Positions 55,281 through 63,404 of a stretch of 64,000 nt of DNA are shown here, one piece after another; positions within the stretch are counted from its first letter, which is position 1; each line of letters begins with the position of its first letter. The notes under the pieces are model-generated. The model saw nothing but the letters and a program-made list of their open reading frames with translations, was not told the DNA's origin and ran no database searches. The position numbers and the translations under genes are program-made. The DNA comes from Alteromonas sp. ALT199 (GTDB lineage: Bacteria; Pseudomonadota; Gammaproteobacteria; Enterobacterales; Alteromonadaceae). The stretch covers positions 1 through 64,000 of the forward strand of contig NZ_JAHHDX010000149.1 in the NCBI RefSeq assembly GCF_018619335.1, given 5' to 3'.

Positions 55281-56387
55281 ATGTTCTTTTCTCGCAAAGC
55301 AGAGTCGGTAACTCACAAAGTTGCTGGTATTTTGGCCAAGTATTTTTCGCTAGACGTAGAAGATACCTTGCCTTGGTGTGCTTTCAGCCAGCCAGAAAAT
55401 GAAGATGCGGGCGTTTCGGTTACTTTGCCATTTTGTATTGCTACTCAGTTAGACGCGCTTAAACAAGAAGTGCTTAACCAACTTAAAGGTAAGCTAGGCG
55501 CTGAGAAGCTTACTTTTAAGCAAAACGTAGCCAGTGGGGAAACAGAAGTTGCTCCTGTGACTAACATCAAAAATATTATTGCGGTAGCCTCTGGCAAAGG
55601 TGGTGTGGGTAAGTCTACAACCAGTATCAACCTTGCGTTTGCCCTTATGCAAGAAGGCGCGAAAGTAGGTGTTTTAGATGCCGACATTTACGGGCCGTCT
55701 ATCCCTATAATGCTGGGCAACCCTAACGCACACCCTGAAAGTGAAGACAATAAGCACATGCAGCCGCTTATGGCACATGGTGTGGTGGCAAACTCTATCG
55801 GTTATTTAGTACCGCAAGAAGACGCGGCCGTATGGCGCGGGCCTATGGCAAGCAGGGCGTTAAAGCAATTATTAGATGAAACCTTGTGGCCCGTACTCGA
55901 CTACTTAATTGTTGATATGCCGCCGGGTACCGGCGATATTCAGCTTACCATGGCTCAACAAGTGCCGCTAACGGCTTCTGTGGTGGTAACAACACCGCAG
56001 GACTTAGCGCTGGCCGATGCCCAAAAAGGCATAAGTATGTTTGAAAAAGTTAACGTGCCGGTACTTGGGCTTATTGAAAACATGAGCTATTACCAATGTA
56101 GGGCATGCGGTACTAAAGACTATGTGTTTTCAAAAGACGGTGGCGAGGCACTGGCTGAGCGCCACGGTTTACCTCTTTTAGGGCAATTGCCGCTTGATAT
56201 TCATATTCGCGAGCATGGCGATGCCGGCACGCCTTTGTTAATTACCTCGCCTGAGAGTGCCCTGAGTGAAAGCTACCGTGAAGCTGCGCGGGCTCTGTCT
56301 ATGCAATTGGCCCTTACTGTTAAGCCACGCAAAGGGGCGGTTAAACACATTAAAGGCGACCCAATTGGCATTGTTGGTAAACAATAA
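55281..56387 (+). CDS. mrp: Mrp/ApbC iron-sulfur carrier ATPase
   Basis: Mrp/ApbC proteins load [4Fe-4S] clusters onto targets. From the ATG at 55281 the product has 368 residues, with the P-loop SGKGGVGKSTTS (about 105-116). Switch segments are VLDADIYGPS and VDMPPGTGDIQL, and a C-terminal Cys-x2-Cys is in QCRACGTKD. A MIP18-like N-terminal domain precedes the ATPase. The upstream in-frame extension starting at 55191 overlaps the metG promoter region and is unlikely. Confidence 0.94.
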   Translation: MFFSRKAESVTHKVAGILAKYFSLDVEDTLPWCAFSQPENEDAGVSVTLPFCIATQLDALKQEVLNQLKGKLGAEKLTFKQNVASGETEVAPVTNIKNIIAVASGKGGVGKSTTSINLAFALMQEGAKVGVLDADIYGPSIPIMLGNPNAHPESEDNKHMQPLMAHGVVANSIGYLVPQEDAAVWRGPMASRALKQLLDETLWPVLDYLIVDMPPGTGDIQLTMAQQVPLTASVVVTTPQDLALADAQKGISMFEKVNVPVLGLIENMSYYQCRACGTKDYVFSKDGGEALAERHGLPLLGQLPLDIHIREHGDAGTPLLITSPESALSESYREAARALSMQLALTVKPRKGAVKHIKGDPIGIVGKQ

Positions 56388-56613
56388 TTAGCAAAAAGAA
56401 CAGCTAGGTATAAACCTGTTGGCAGAGAAAGTAGCAAAAGTTCAGTTGGGCGCACGGTTATCGGTGAATTGAGGCTCGGTTCTGTTCCTAAAATTTGAAA
56501 TTAAGTAAATCTTTATCAAAATTGTGCAAAAGCAGATAAAACAAGCCTTTGAGCAGTTGAATGCATGCGGTGACATACGCATAATAGCGACCTAACGAAA
56601 TGAGGAATACACC

Positions 56614-57207
56614 ATGCGCTTGTGCGACCGCGATATCTATCAACATCTTCAAGATGGAAAAATTAAAATTGACCCTACACCTAATTACGATCAAATAAGT
56701 GGTGTAACGGTAGATATTCGTCTAGGTAATAAATTTCGTGTGTTTGAAGATCATCAGGCGCCTTTTATCGATTTAAGTGGTCCAAAAGCGCAGGTACAAG
56801 AGGCGCTCGACCATGTGATGAGCGACGAAATAGTGTTGGAAGAGGGTAAGGCCTTTTTTCTACACCCAGGCGAGCTTGCGCTTGCTATTACGCATGAATC
56901 AGTAACCTTGCCAGACAATATTGTTGGCTGGCTAGACGGGCGGTCTTCTCTTGCACGATTGGGGTTGATGGTGCACGTAACCGCGCATAGAATCGATCCG
57001 GGCTGGTCTGGCAACATCGTTCTTGAGTTCTACAACAGCGGTAAGTTACCGTTAGCGCTTCGCCCAAAAATGAAAATTGGCGCACTTAGTTTCGAAGTAC
57101 TATCAGCGTCAGCTGAAAAGCCTTATAACGCAAGAGTGGATGCAAAATACAAAGGCCAAGACGGTGCAGTAGCAAGCCGCATTTCGTCTGACGACGAAAG
57201 AAAATAG
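56614..57207 (+). CDS. dcd: dCTP deaminase
   Basis: Dcd deaminates dCTP to dUTP, the main source of dUMP for thymidylate synthesis in enterobacteria. The 197-residue length is standard. Motifs include [12 protein letters not shown] at the N-terminus, [16 protein letters not shown] (about 110-125), [15 protein letters not shown] with the catalytic Glu region, and a C-terminal [15 protein letters not shown]. The ATG is preceded by atgagga. It lies 226 bp after mrp. Confidence 0.95.
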   Translation: MRLCDRDIYQHLQDGKIKIDPTPNYDQISGVTVDIRLGNKFRVFEDHQAPFIDLSGPKAQVQEALDHVMSDEIVLEEGKAFFLHPGELALAITHESVTLPDNIVGWLDGRSSLARLGLMVHVTAHRIDPGWSGNIVLEFYNSGKLPLALRPKMKIGALSFEVLSASAEKPYNARVDAKYKGQDGAVASRISSDDERK

Positions 57208-57266
57208 CTAAACATTTACAAAAGAAAAAGCGCAATTCTATTAAAAGCTTAGTGCGTTTCCTTCAA

Positions 57267-57338
57267 TTTACTGATAGAAATTATAAAAGCAAATAATTAG
57301 GGTTAATAACCCGCTTATATAATAAAGCTATCAGTAAA
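57267..57338. promoter_or_regulatory. Long-range inverted repeat in the SLC13 transporter leader
   Basis: The 11-bp arms TTTACTGATAG (57267-57277) and CTATCAGTAAA (57328-57338) are perfect reverse complements 50 bp apart. A 13-bp palindrome GGGTTAATAACCC (57300-57312) lies in between. The right arm abuts the ribosome-binding site of the transporter gene. It may bind a dimeric regulator or fold in the mRNA leader. Confidence 0.6.
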
Positions 57339-57349
57339 AGGGAAGCGCA

Positions 57350-58780
57350 ATGCACACTACCCCCTCTTCAGAAAATCAAAAGCGAAAGCCAACACGTAAA
57401 AACAGTATTATCTTTTTTGCGCTTATGGTCTCGGCGTTAAGCGGCCTAGGCCTGTGGTCAGTTGACCAGCCCAGTGAAATTGTATTCACAGCCTCTATCA
57501 CACTATTCGTCGCTATATTATGGGTGACCGAGGCGTTGCCTATACCGGCAACATCACTTTTGCCTTTTGCACTGTTCCCTTTGTTTGGGGTGTTGTCTCA
57601 CAGCGAAGCTGCATCGTCTCTTGGAAGCCACGTTATCATTCTATTAATGGCTGCTTTCATGCTGTCTAAAGGGTTAGAACGCGCCAATTTACACAAACGT
57701 TTTGCGATTTACATGTTGCGTTTAACAGGCAGCGGAAGCCCACTTAAGTTGGTGCTAGGTTTTATGCTAACTACCGCAGTACTCAGCATGTGGATTAGTA
57801 ATACCGCCACGGTTTTGATGATGTTGCCAATGGCTATCGCCATTATTAATGCGGTAGATAACCCACGATTTGGCGTGGCGCTTATTTTAGGTATTGCCTA
57901 TTCAGCAAGCTTAGGCGGGGTAGGGACGCCAATTGGCACACCGCCAAACATTATCTTCATGAGCGTGTATGAAGAAACCCAAGGTATTGAGTACAGCTTT
58001 ATCGAATGGATGAAAACAGGTGTGCCCATAGTGGTTTTAGGTGTACCGATTATGGCGTTGTGGTTAGCGCGCGGGATAAAAGAAGTGGGCAACATAAATT
58101 TACCCGCTCCAGGCACATGGACCAAAGCCGAGAAGCGCGTACTTGCCATATTTGGCACGGTTGCAATGGCATGGATATTCAGACCTTTTTGGACTGCTTG
58201 GATAGGCGTAACTACCATCAGTGATAGTACCATAGCCGTTGCAGGTGTTGCTGCCATGTTTTTCACCAATAGCGGCAATGATAACGGCGAAGTAGACGCG
58301 AAAGGTTACAACGATAAACTGCTAGATTGGAAAACAGCAAACGACATTCCTTGGGGTATGCTGTTGCTATTTGCGGGCGGAATTTGCATTGCCAAAGCGT
58401 TTATGTCTTCAGGCTTAAGCGTACTAATGGGCTCTTGGTTAACCGGGCTTGCGACCTTACCTGTATTACTACTTGTGCTCGGTATTTGTTTATTCGTGAC
58501 TTTCCTAACGGAAATTACTTCGAACACAGCAACGTCTACATTGCTTATGCCAATATTGGCCGCAGCAGGCTTAGCGGTAGGCGTTGACCCCAAATTACTG
58601 ATGATACCGGCTGCCATTAGCGCAAGTTGTGCTTTTATGTTGCCAGTAGCAACCGCACCCAATGCCATTGCCTATTCAACGGAAAAGTTTGATATTAAAA
58701 CCATGGCAAGAGAAGGCATAATGCTAAACGTGTTAGTTGCACTTGTGGTAACCGCGGTGTGTTACGTTACATTGGCTTAG
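57350..58780 (+). CDS. SLC13/DASS-family sodium-coupled anion transporter
   Basis: The 476-residue inner-membrane protein has about 11-12 hydrophobic segments. Two Ser-Asn-Thr signatures of the divalent-anion:Na+ symporter family are present, in WISNTATVLMMLP (about 147-159) and EITSNTATSTLLMP (about 385-398). Likely substrates are dicarboxylates or sulfate; this cannot be narrowed from the sequence. An elaborate pair of inverted repeats precedes the gene. Its stop overlaps the stop of the convergent AraC-type regulator by 14 bp (58767-58780). Confidence 0.88.
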   Translation: MHTTPSSENQKRKPTRKNSIIFFALMVSALSGLGLWSVDQPSEIVFTASITLFVAILWVTEALPIPATSLLPFALFPLFGVLSHSEAASSLGSHVIILLMAAFMLSKGLERANLHKRFAIYMLRLTGSGSPLKLVLGFMLTTAVLSMWISNTATVLMMLPMAIAIINAVDNPRFGVALILGIAYSASLGGVGTPIGTPPNIIFMSVYEETQGIEYSFIEWMKTGVPIVVLGVPIMALWLARGIKEVGNINLPAPGTWTKAEKRVLAIFGTVAMAWIFRPFWTAWIGVTTISDSTIAVAGVAAMFFTNSGNDNGEVDAKGYNDKLLDWKTANDIPWGMLLLFAGGICIAKAFMSSGLSVLMGSWLTGLATLPVLLLVLGICLFVTFLTEITSNTATSTLLMPILAAAGLAVGVDPKLLMIPAAISASCAFMLPVATAPNAIAYSTEKFDIKTMAREGIMLNVLVALVVTAVCYVTLA

Positions 58781-59663
58781 CGGTACTGCGTTTACTTGAA
58801 GGGGAAGCGCCTATTTCTCGTTTAAAAGCTTTGGAAAATGAAGCTTCGCTTTCATAACCGTACTTGTTCGCGATGGTGATAATCGGCTGGTTACTTTGAA
58901 TTAAATCAATGTAAGCACTTCGTAAGCGCCATTGCGTTAAATATTTGATTGGGGTAACGCCAGTACAGGCTTTAAATTTTGCTGAATAGTTAGATTTAGA
59001 CATGTTTGCAATGCTAGCAAGCATGCCTACATTCCAGTTTTTTTCAGGCGCGTTATGAAGTGCCTGCAGGCTATTCGTTAGAGCTGGATGCAGCAAAGCA
59101 CCTATGGTTGATGAGTAGTTACTCATTAAATGCTTTACGATAAGTAAAAATATAACCTCAGCTACTTTGTTCAACACAACAGATGAAGTGAAAATAGAAT
59201 CAGACTTCTCTAGCGACGCGCTGATAAGCAATTGCAAACTTTGGTGCAAAATACGACTTTCTTTCGACCTCTTTTTAATTATCCAATATTCCGGCAGTTC
59301 CTTGGTGATAACTTTCATCAAAGGATGCTGGTACTCAAAATAACCGCAAAGTAGCACAGCCCCTTCATCCGCCAGCTTCTCGCTAATAGGGGTAGAGCTT
59401 ATAGCTGTATTATTTTCAGAAAGGGTTTTAGAGGGGCTTAAAATATGGGCGCTATCTAAAGGCAGTAATACCATGTCGCCTTTCTCCAATAAGGTTGCGC
59501 TGCCATGGCTGGGGTGCAAATAGCACTTCCCATGTGTAATAGCATGAAAATTGATAAAGCCGGAACCAGAGGTGTCGACCTGCCAATTACCGCAATACAG
59601 CCCGTTGTGAAATACATTGGCTGTTATCTGAAGCTTATTAAAAAGGCTCTCTAAATTTTTCAT
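58767..59663 (-). CDS. AraC family transcriptional regulator
   Basis: The 298-residue regulator has an N-terminal cupin-like sensor domain (about 20-110) and a C-terminal double-HTH AraC domain (about 195-290). Motifs include MLASIANMSKSNYSAKFKAC and IANKYGYESEASFSKAFKRE. The inducer is unknown. It overlaps the end of the SLC13 gene tail-to-tail and is divergent from the YHS-protein gene (127 bp), so either neighbour could be its target. Confidence 0.88.
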   Translation of the reverse strand: MKNLESLFNKLQITANVFHNGLYCGNWQVDTSGSGFINFHAITHGKCYLHPSHGSATLLEKGDMVLLPLDSAHILSPSKTLSENNTAISSTPISEKLADEGAVLLCGYFEYQHPLMKVITKELPEYWIIKKRSKESRILHQSLQLLISASLEKSDSIFTSSVVLNKVAEVIFLLIVKHLMSNYSSTIGALLHPALTNSLQALHNAPEKNWNVGMLASIANMSKSNYSAKFKACTGVTPIKYLTQWRLRSAYIDLIQSNQPIITIANKYGYESEASFSKAFKREIGASPSSKRSTAKPM

Positions 59664-59790
59664 GGTGTTTTGGACAAGTTTTTAAGCGTTTTGAGCATGT
59701 TTATACAAGACCGAAGCGCATACCATTTTCTTCGAAGTTTTACAAAATTAGTGTGCAAACACATAAACAGCTAAGTGGAGAAGAAATAAC

Positions 59791-60252
59791 ATGAAAACGT
59801 TTTTAAGAAGTGGTTTGTTGGCGGTTTCACTGATTGCTAGTGGGGCATTATTCGCTGGCGCTGATACAGAGACGGATGAAAACAGCATTATTCTAGCTGG
59901 ACACGATGCAGTAGCTTATTTCACTGAAGGTAAACCAGTACTAGGCAAGGCGAATATAACTGCTGTTTACAACGGGGCAATCTATAGATTTTCATCTACA
60001 GGAAATAGAGATATGTTTGTAAACAACCCAAGCAAATATGCACCTGCATACGGCGGCTTCTGCGCCTATGGCACTACCTTTGGTAAGAAGTTTGAAATAA
60101 ACGGCAAGGCATTTGAGATTGTAGACGGCGTGCTTTACGTGAATAAAGATGAAAGTGTCTACAAAGCATGGGCTAAAGACATTCCCACTCATATAGTTGA
60201 GGCTGATGAAGAGTGGCCTGAAATCAAAGATATAAATGCTGAAGACCTATAA
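59791..60252 (+). CDS. Exported YHS-domain protein
   Basis: The 153-residue protein has a signal peptide (about 1-22, ending ALFA-GA). A YHS domain follows: GHDAVAYFTEGKPVLGKA (about 37-54), YRFSSTGNRDMFVNNPSKYA and GGFCAYGT with its Cys. YHS proteins are predicted to bind metals; several are periplasmic and copper-linked, but the role here is unknown. It is divergent from the AraC-type regulator and ends at a clear terminator. Confidence 0.85.
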   Translation: MKTFLRSGLLAVSLIASGALFAGADTETDENSIILAGHDAVAYFTEGKPVLGKANITAVYNGAIYRFSSTGNRDMFVNNPSKYAPAYGGFCAYGTTFGKKFEINGKAFEIVDGVLYVNKDESVYKAWAKDIPTHIVEADEEWPEIKDINAEDL

Positions 60253-60279
60253 AAGCCGCATTTTAGTTGAGTTTTGATT

Positions 60280-60314
60280 ACCAAATAATCGTTTAGGCGG
60301 TTATTTGGTTTTTT
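60280..60314 (+). terminator. Terminator after the YHS gene
   Basis: Stem ACCAAATAA (60280-60288) pairs with TTATTTGGT (60301-60309) and is followed by ttttt. Confidence 0.88.
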
Positions 60315-60361
60315 ACATTGCAAAGTCTTTGAAAATAAGTAGACTTGTCGGCTCTTTCGGT

Positions 60362-60438
60362 CGGTGTGTAGCGCAGCCTGGTAGCGCACTGTCATGGGGT
60401 GTCAGGGGTCGGAGGTTCAAATCCTCTCACACCGACCA
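60362..60438 (+). tRNA. tRNA-Pro (anticodon GGG)
   Basis: The 77-base gene folds as a standard tRNA. The acceptor CGGTGTG pairs with CACACCG, the D-arm is GCGC-N9-GCGC and the anticodon loop ATGGGGT gives GGG. The T-arm is GGAGG-TTCAAAT-CCTCT, and CCA is encoded. It is close to E. coli tRNA-Pro(GGG). A terminator precedes it, and sequence with mobile-element character follows directly, so its 3' end is a probable integration site. Confidence 0.95.
60416..60438. other. Probable attachment site at the tRNA-Pro 3' end
   Basis: The T-arm and acceptor 3' half of tRNA genes is the usual target of tyrosine integrases. Genes downstream are mobile-element-like and oriented toward the tRNA. No second copy of the 3' end and no integrase are visible before the window end, so the far boundary must lie beyond 64000 if the inference is correct. 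Confidence 0.4.
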
Positions 60439-60648
60439 ACTTCTCTCTTCGAAGCGACACCCAAAAGCCTTATCTGGCTTACTCTACAGCACATCTCAAA
60501 ATCAATCTTCAAGACTGCACACAAACTTCACTTTCATCTTAATGATAGTCAAATTTGTGAACGTTCACAATCTTGTTCACACTTGCTAAATACGTTCAGA
60601 GTATCAAGTAATCGTGAAGTTGCCCGATTGCTGACTTCGGGAGTTCCT

Positions 60649-62055
60649 TCAAATTTCTTCAGGTAGCTTTCGGTTGACAGTGTTGTCTTCTTTGATTTTG
60701 TCTTGAGTGATTAATAGACTTTGATGATAGTCCTGAGCTTCAGCATCAGTCAGAAAATCTACATCAGGCTTTAACTCCTCAAGCTTGCCCTTCAGTTCCG
60801 CTAAATCTACTCTGAAAAACTCCTTACGGTTGTTTACTAAGTTGAGTCGATGTTCATTGAAATGACGATGCAGTTCAGCTTCAAGTGCAGGCGCATCCTC
60901 AGAATAAATAAGAGCATGGACGTCAAATGTGAATGGCACACTGGCATCCCCAAGCTCACGCACACGGTCTAGGGGCTCCAGTCTTCTAGTCATACCGATT
61001 TTAAATACCCCATCACCAAACGAACCGATGTTACTGATGATATAGACGTAACCAGATTTGGTTTGTTGTGCCATCGATAGAGCCCGTTCTGATTTTGCTC
61101 TGACCTCGTTCAGTTGTGCCTCAAGTTCTTCAAGTTCAGACTTTAAGCGCTCCAGCTCGTCACCAGTAGCTTTATTGGCTTTAGCATTGGCCTTAGCAAC
61201 AAGCTCTTCGTATTTATGCTGTTCTCTTGCCGCTGCCTCTTGTTCCTTTATTAGCTGTTGTTCTTCTCTGAGTTGGCGCTTCGCTTCTGCTCGTTCTTCC
61301 TTCTCTTGTCTGAGCTTCTCAGCATATTCATAAGTTAGCCTGAGCTCTTGCAACTTGATTTGGAAATAGGGTTCTGTGATTTGGATGTTGTTAGACTTAT
61401 TGAGCTTGTCTATTGCATCTCTCGCTTTAGATAAGCGCTCTTCCATTCTGCGGATATTATTCCATCTTACGTTTGATACTGCTGCGTCACATTCGTTATT
61501 GAAAGCTCTCAGCGTTAGTTTAAGTGCTCGGTTTGTCATCGTCTGACCTTCTCTGGCACTGTTATTAACTTTCCACTCAGTATGGCAAACGGCCGCTTGT
61601 TTGGCTTTCAGCATATCTTTCTGCTGCTCTCGCACAGCAATAATCTCAGCTTTGAATCTGTCTGAAGTTCCAAAGTCGAAGTGAGGTTCATAGTACCCCA
61701 ATGTAGACAACTCAATTTTTTCATCAAATACAGCCAGCTCTCTTTCAAGTTCATCAAATAGGTTTCGTTTAGTCGCATAAGACGCCCGAAGCGTCTGGAT
61801 GTTTGATGTGATTGCTTCTGACTCGGCGTTAAGCTCCGTCACACGAGCTTCAATAGAGCTTATCGGTTGGTACTTCTCAAGCAGCTCTGTCGTTCTTTGC
61901 TTCGAGTCTTGAAGGTGAGATTTGACTTTGTTGAGCTCTGACTTTAGCTCGCGAGATTTTAATAGTGAAAACACTAGCAACGATATGACTGCGAAAATCA
62001 AAGCGTAGGTAATGATATGTCCATAATCACTTGGAAGAGCTTCAATCGAGCCCAT
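60649..62055 (-). CDS. DUF4041/GIY-YIG-type (MUG113/T5orf172) protein
   Basis: The 468-residue protein has an N-terminal TM segment (about 13-30), a coiled coil (about 35-120) and a DUF4041-like helical core (about 120-230). A second, very charged coiled coil follows (about 240-345), then a C-terminal GIY-YIG-related domain. That domain shows GYVYIISN, FGDGVFKIGMTRR, DRVRELGDASVPF and ALEAELHRHF, so GIY, YIG, Arg and Glu positions are all readable. Such proteins are frequent in prophages and genomic islands; nuclease activity is plausible but unproven. It is the first gene after the tRNA-Pro, on the opposite strand. Confidence 0.8.
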   Translation of the reverse strand: MGSIEALPSDYGHIITYALIFAVISLLVFSLLKSRELKSELNKVKSHLQDSKQRTTELLEKYQPISSIEARVTELNAESEAITSNIQTLRASYATKRNLFDELERELAVFDEKIELSTLGYYEPHFDFGTSDRFKAEIIAVREQQKDMLKAKQAAVCHTEWKVNNSAREGQTMTNRALKLTLRAFNNECDAAVSNVRWNNIRRMEERLSKARDAIDKLNKSNNIQITEPYFQIKLQELRLTYEYAEKLRQEKEERAEAKRQLREEQQLIKEQEAAAREQHKYEELVAKANAKANKATGDELERLKSELEELEAQLNEVRAKSERALSMAQQTKSGYVYIISNIGSFGDGVFKIGMTRRLEPLDRVRELGDASVPFTFDVHALIYSEDAPALEAELHRHFNEHRLNLVNNRKEFFRVDLAELKGKLEELKPDVDFLTDAEAQDYHQSLLITQDKIKEDNTVNRKLPEEI

Positions 62056-62156
62056 AACTGTAATCCGTGTCTGCTAATCCTTCTAACAACATTATAACAA
62101 GTGCTCATTCAATACAAAATCAAGTCATTATTGGGAGTCCTTTCCCTTTGGTGTTA

Positions 62157-63404
62157 TCAGGCTATAGATGCCTCCATCCCCGTATTTATTTCATACTGTT
62201 CGTGCATAGCTTGTCGTAACTGATGAGCTTTTGACTCAGGAACTATAAAGCTGTCATGAACAGGAATCACAGGAATAGCTTCTTGCGTTAATGAATCCAT
62301 AACATCATTTGCAATCTTGCTATCGATATTTTGAAGTGTTTGCCAAGCATTGCGGTAAAGTAAGTCTGAAATAGCCTTATGTCTTGCTTCAAACATCCCT
62401 AGAAGGCTACCCGCCTTTTTAGCGTTGACTTTAAGATGGAAAGATACCGCTTTGACTGCTTGGTTTTTGCTGCTGGTACTGGTAGCAATCAAGGCTATCT
62501 TTTTAACTTTGTCTCTTGTTACTCCTTCGATGTCGTAGCAATCACTCGGAGCTTCTGCGCCTGATAAATGATACAGAAGGCGAGGGTGCATCGACTTGTA
62601 GTCAAGTTCAACACAAGGCTCTCCATTAATCGTAATGTTGCTTCTGACAACTTGAGGTAGGTTCTGCGCATCACAGTAAAACCTGCCACCAATGCACCAT
62701 TGCCCTTTGAATATCCGTCTGCATGAGAGGTCAGACTGCGATAGTTGAATGGTTCTGTTGTCTTCAGATGTATATACCCAGTTGTAACTTGTGCGTACCT
62801 CATTATGTTCCATTATCGACTTTCTCATGCGAAGAGTGCTTGGTTCGTCGCTGTAGTTAACGTAATCATAAGGGTTGTTGCGAAGAATGAGCGGGTCAAT
62901 AGGAACAGAGATGTCAGTTACCTCATGTGCTTCCATAAGGCGAGCTTGATTGATACAAGTCTCAGTGGGGAGAATAAGTGACGGAATGCCAGATGTGTAG
63001 TTCTCGCTTTTGAATCCTCGCTCAATCTTAATCAAGCCTAGCTGTTCTCCTTGCGCCAGCAAGGTGTTCATCGTGTCTCTGCTGTAAGGCTCCCTACGAA
63101 ATCTCTTCGGGATAGCTTTTAGGCGCTTACCTAGCGAGTATACGAAACCTGTATCGGTGCCTAAGTTCATCGCACAGGCAAGATTGACAGCTATACACTT
63201 AACCGCTTGGATTGTTGGCTTGGTAATACGTTGTCGCCCTTGTGTCAGCTGTTCGGTGAGCCAGTCGGTAAACTTTGAATCTACTCCCTTATGGGTTCTC
63301 AGTGGGAAGGTGAATATTGGGTTTGCATTTGGCGTATTGGACTTTCCCTTGAGGGCTTGTGTCCACTGGAAGTTTTCTTGTGGTGTAACCATAAGTTGGT
63401 TCAT
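62157..63404 (-). CDS. Mobile-element protein with family-A DNA polymerase palm motifs
   Basis: The 415-residue protein shows polymerase-like blocks in its C-terminal half. A motif A-like CVELDYKSMHPRLLYHLSG has its Asp at 268. A motif B-like helix RDKVKKIALIA starts near 297, and a motif C-like VIPVHDSFIVP has His-Asp at 383-384. Family A polymerases normally read DYSQIELR and VHDE, so this is divergent. The N-terminal half (about 40-135) looks like a helical/winged-helix region. No 3'-5' exonuclease domain is present. I chose the ATG at 63404 because AAGGAG lies seven bases upstream; the frame extends 36 codons further to 63512. A role in element replication is inferred. It lies 101 bp upstream of the DUF4041 gene on the same strand. 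Confidence 0.6.
   Translation of the reverse strand: MNQLMVTPQENFQWTQALKGKSNTPNANPIFTFPLRTHKGVDSKFTDWLTEQLTQGRQRITKPTIQAVKCIAVNLACAMNLGTDTGFVYSLGKRLKAIPKRFRREPYSRDTMNTLLAQGEQLGLIKIERGFKSENYTSGIPSLILPTETCINQARLMEAHEVTDISVPIDPLILRNNPYDYVNYSDEPSTLRMRKSIMEHNEVRTSYNWVYTSEDNRTIQLSQSDLSCRRIFKGQWCIGGRFYCDAQNLPQVVRSNITINGEPCVELDYKSMHPRLLYHLSGAEAPSDCYDIEGVTRDKVKKIALIATSTSSKNQAVKAVSFHLKVNAKKAGSLLGMFEARHKAISDLLYRNAWQTLQNIDSKIANDVMDSLTQEAIPVIPVHDSFIVPESKAHQLRQAMHEQYEINTGMEASIA

Noticed and set aside
60394-60666. Open frames running through the tRNA-Pro gene
   Set aside because: They overlap a clear tRNA and have no ribosome-binding site or motif.
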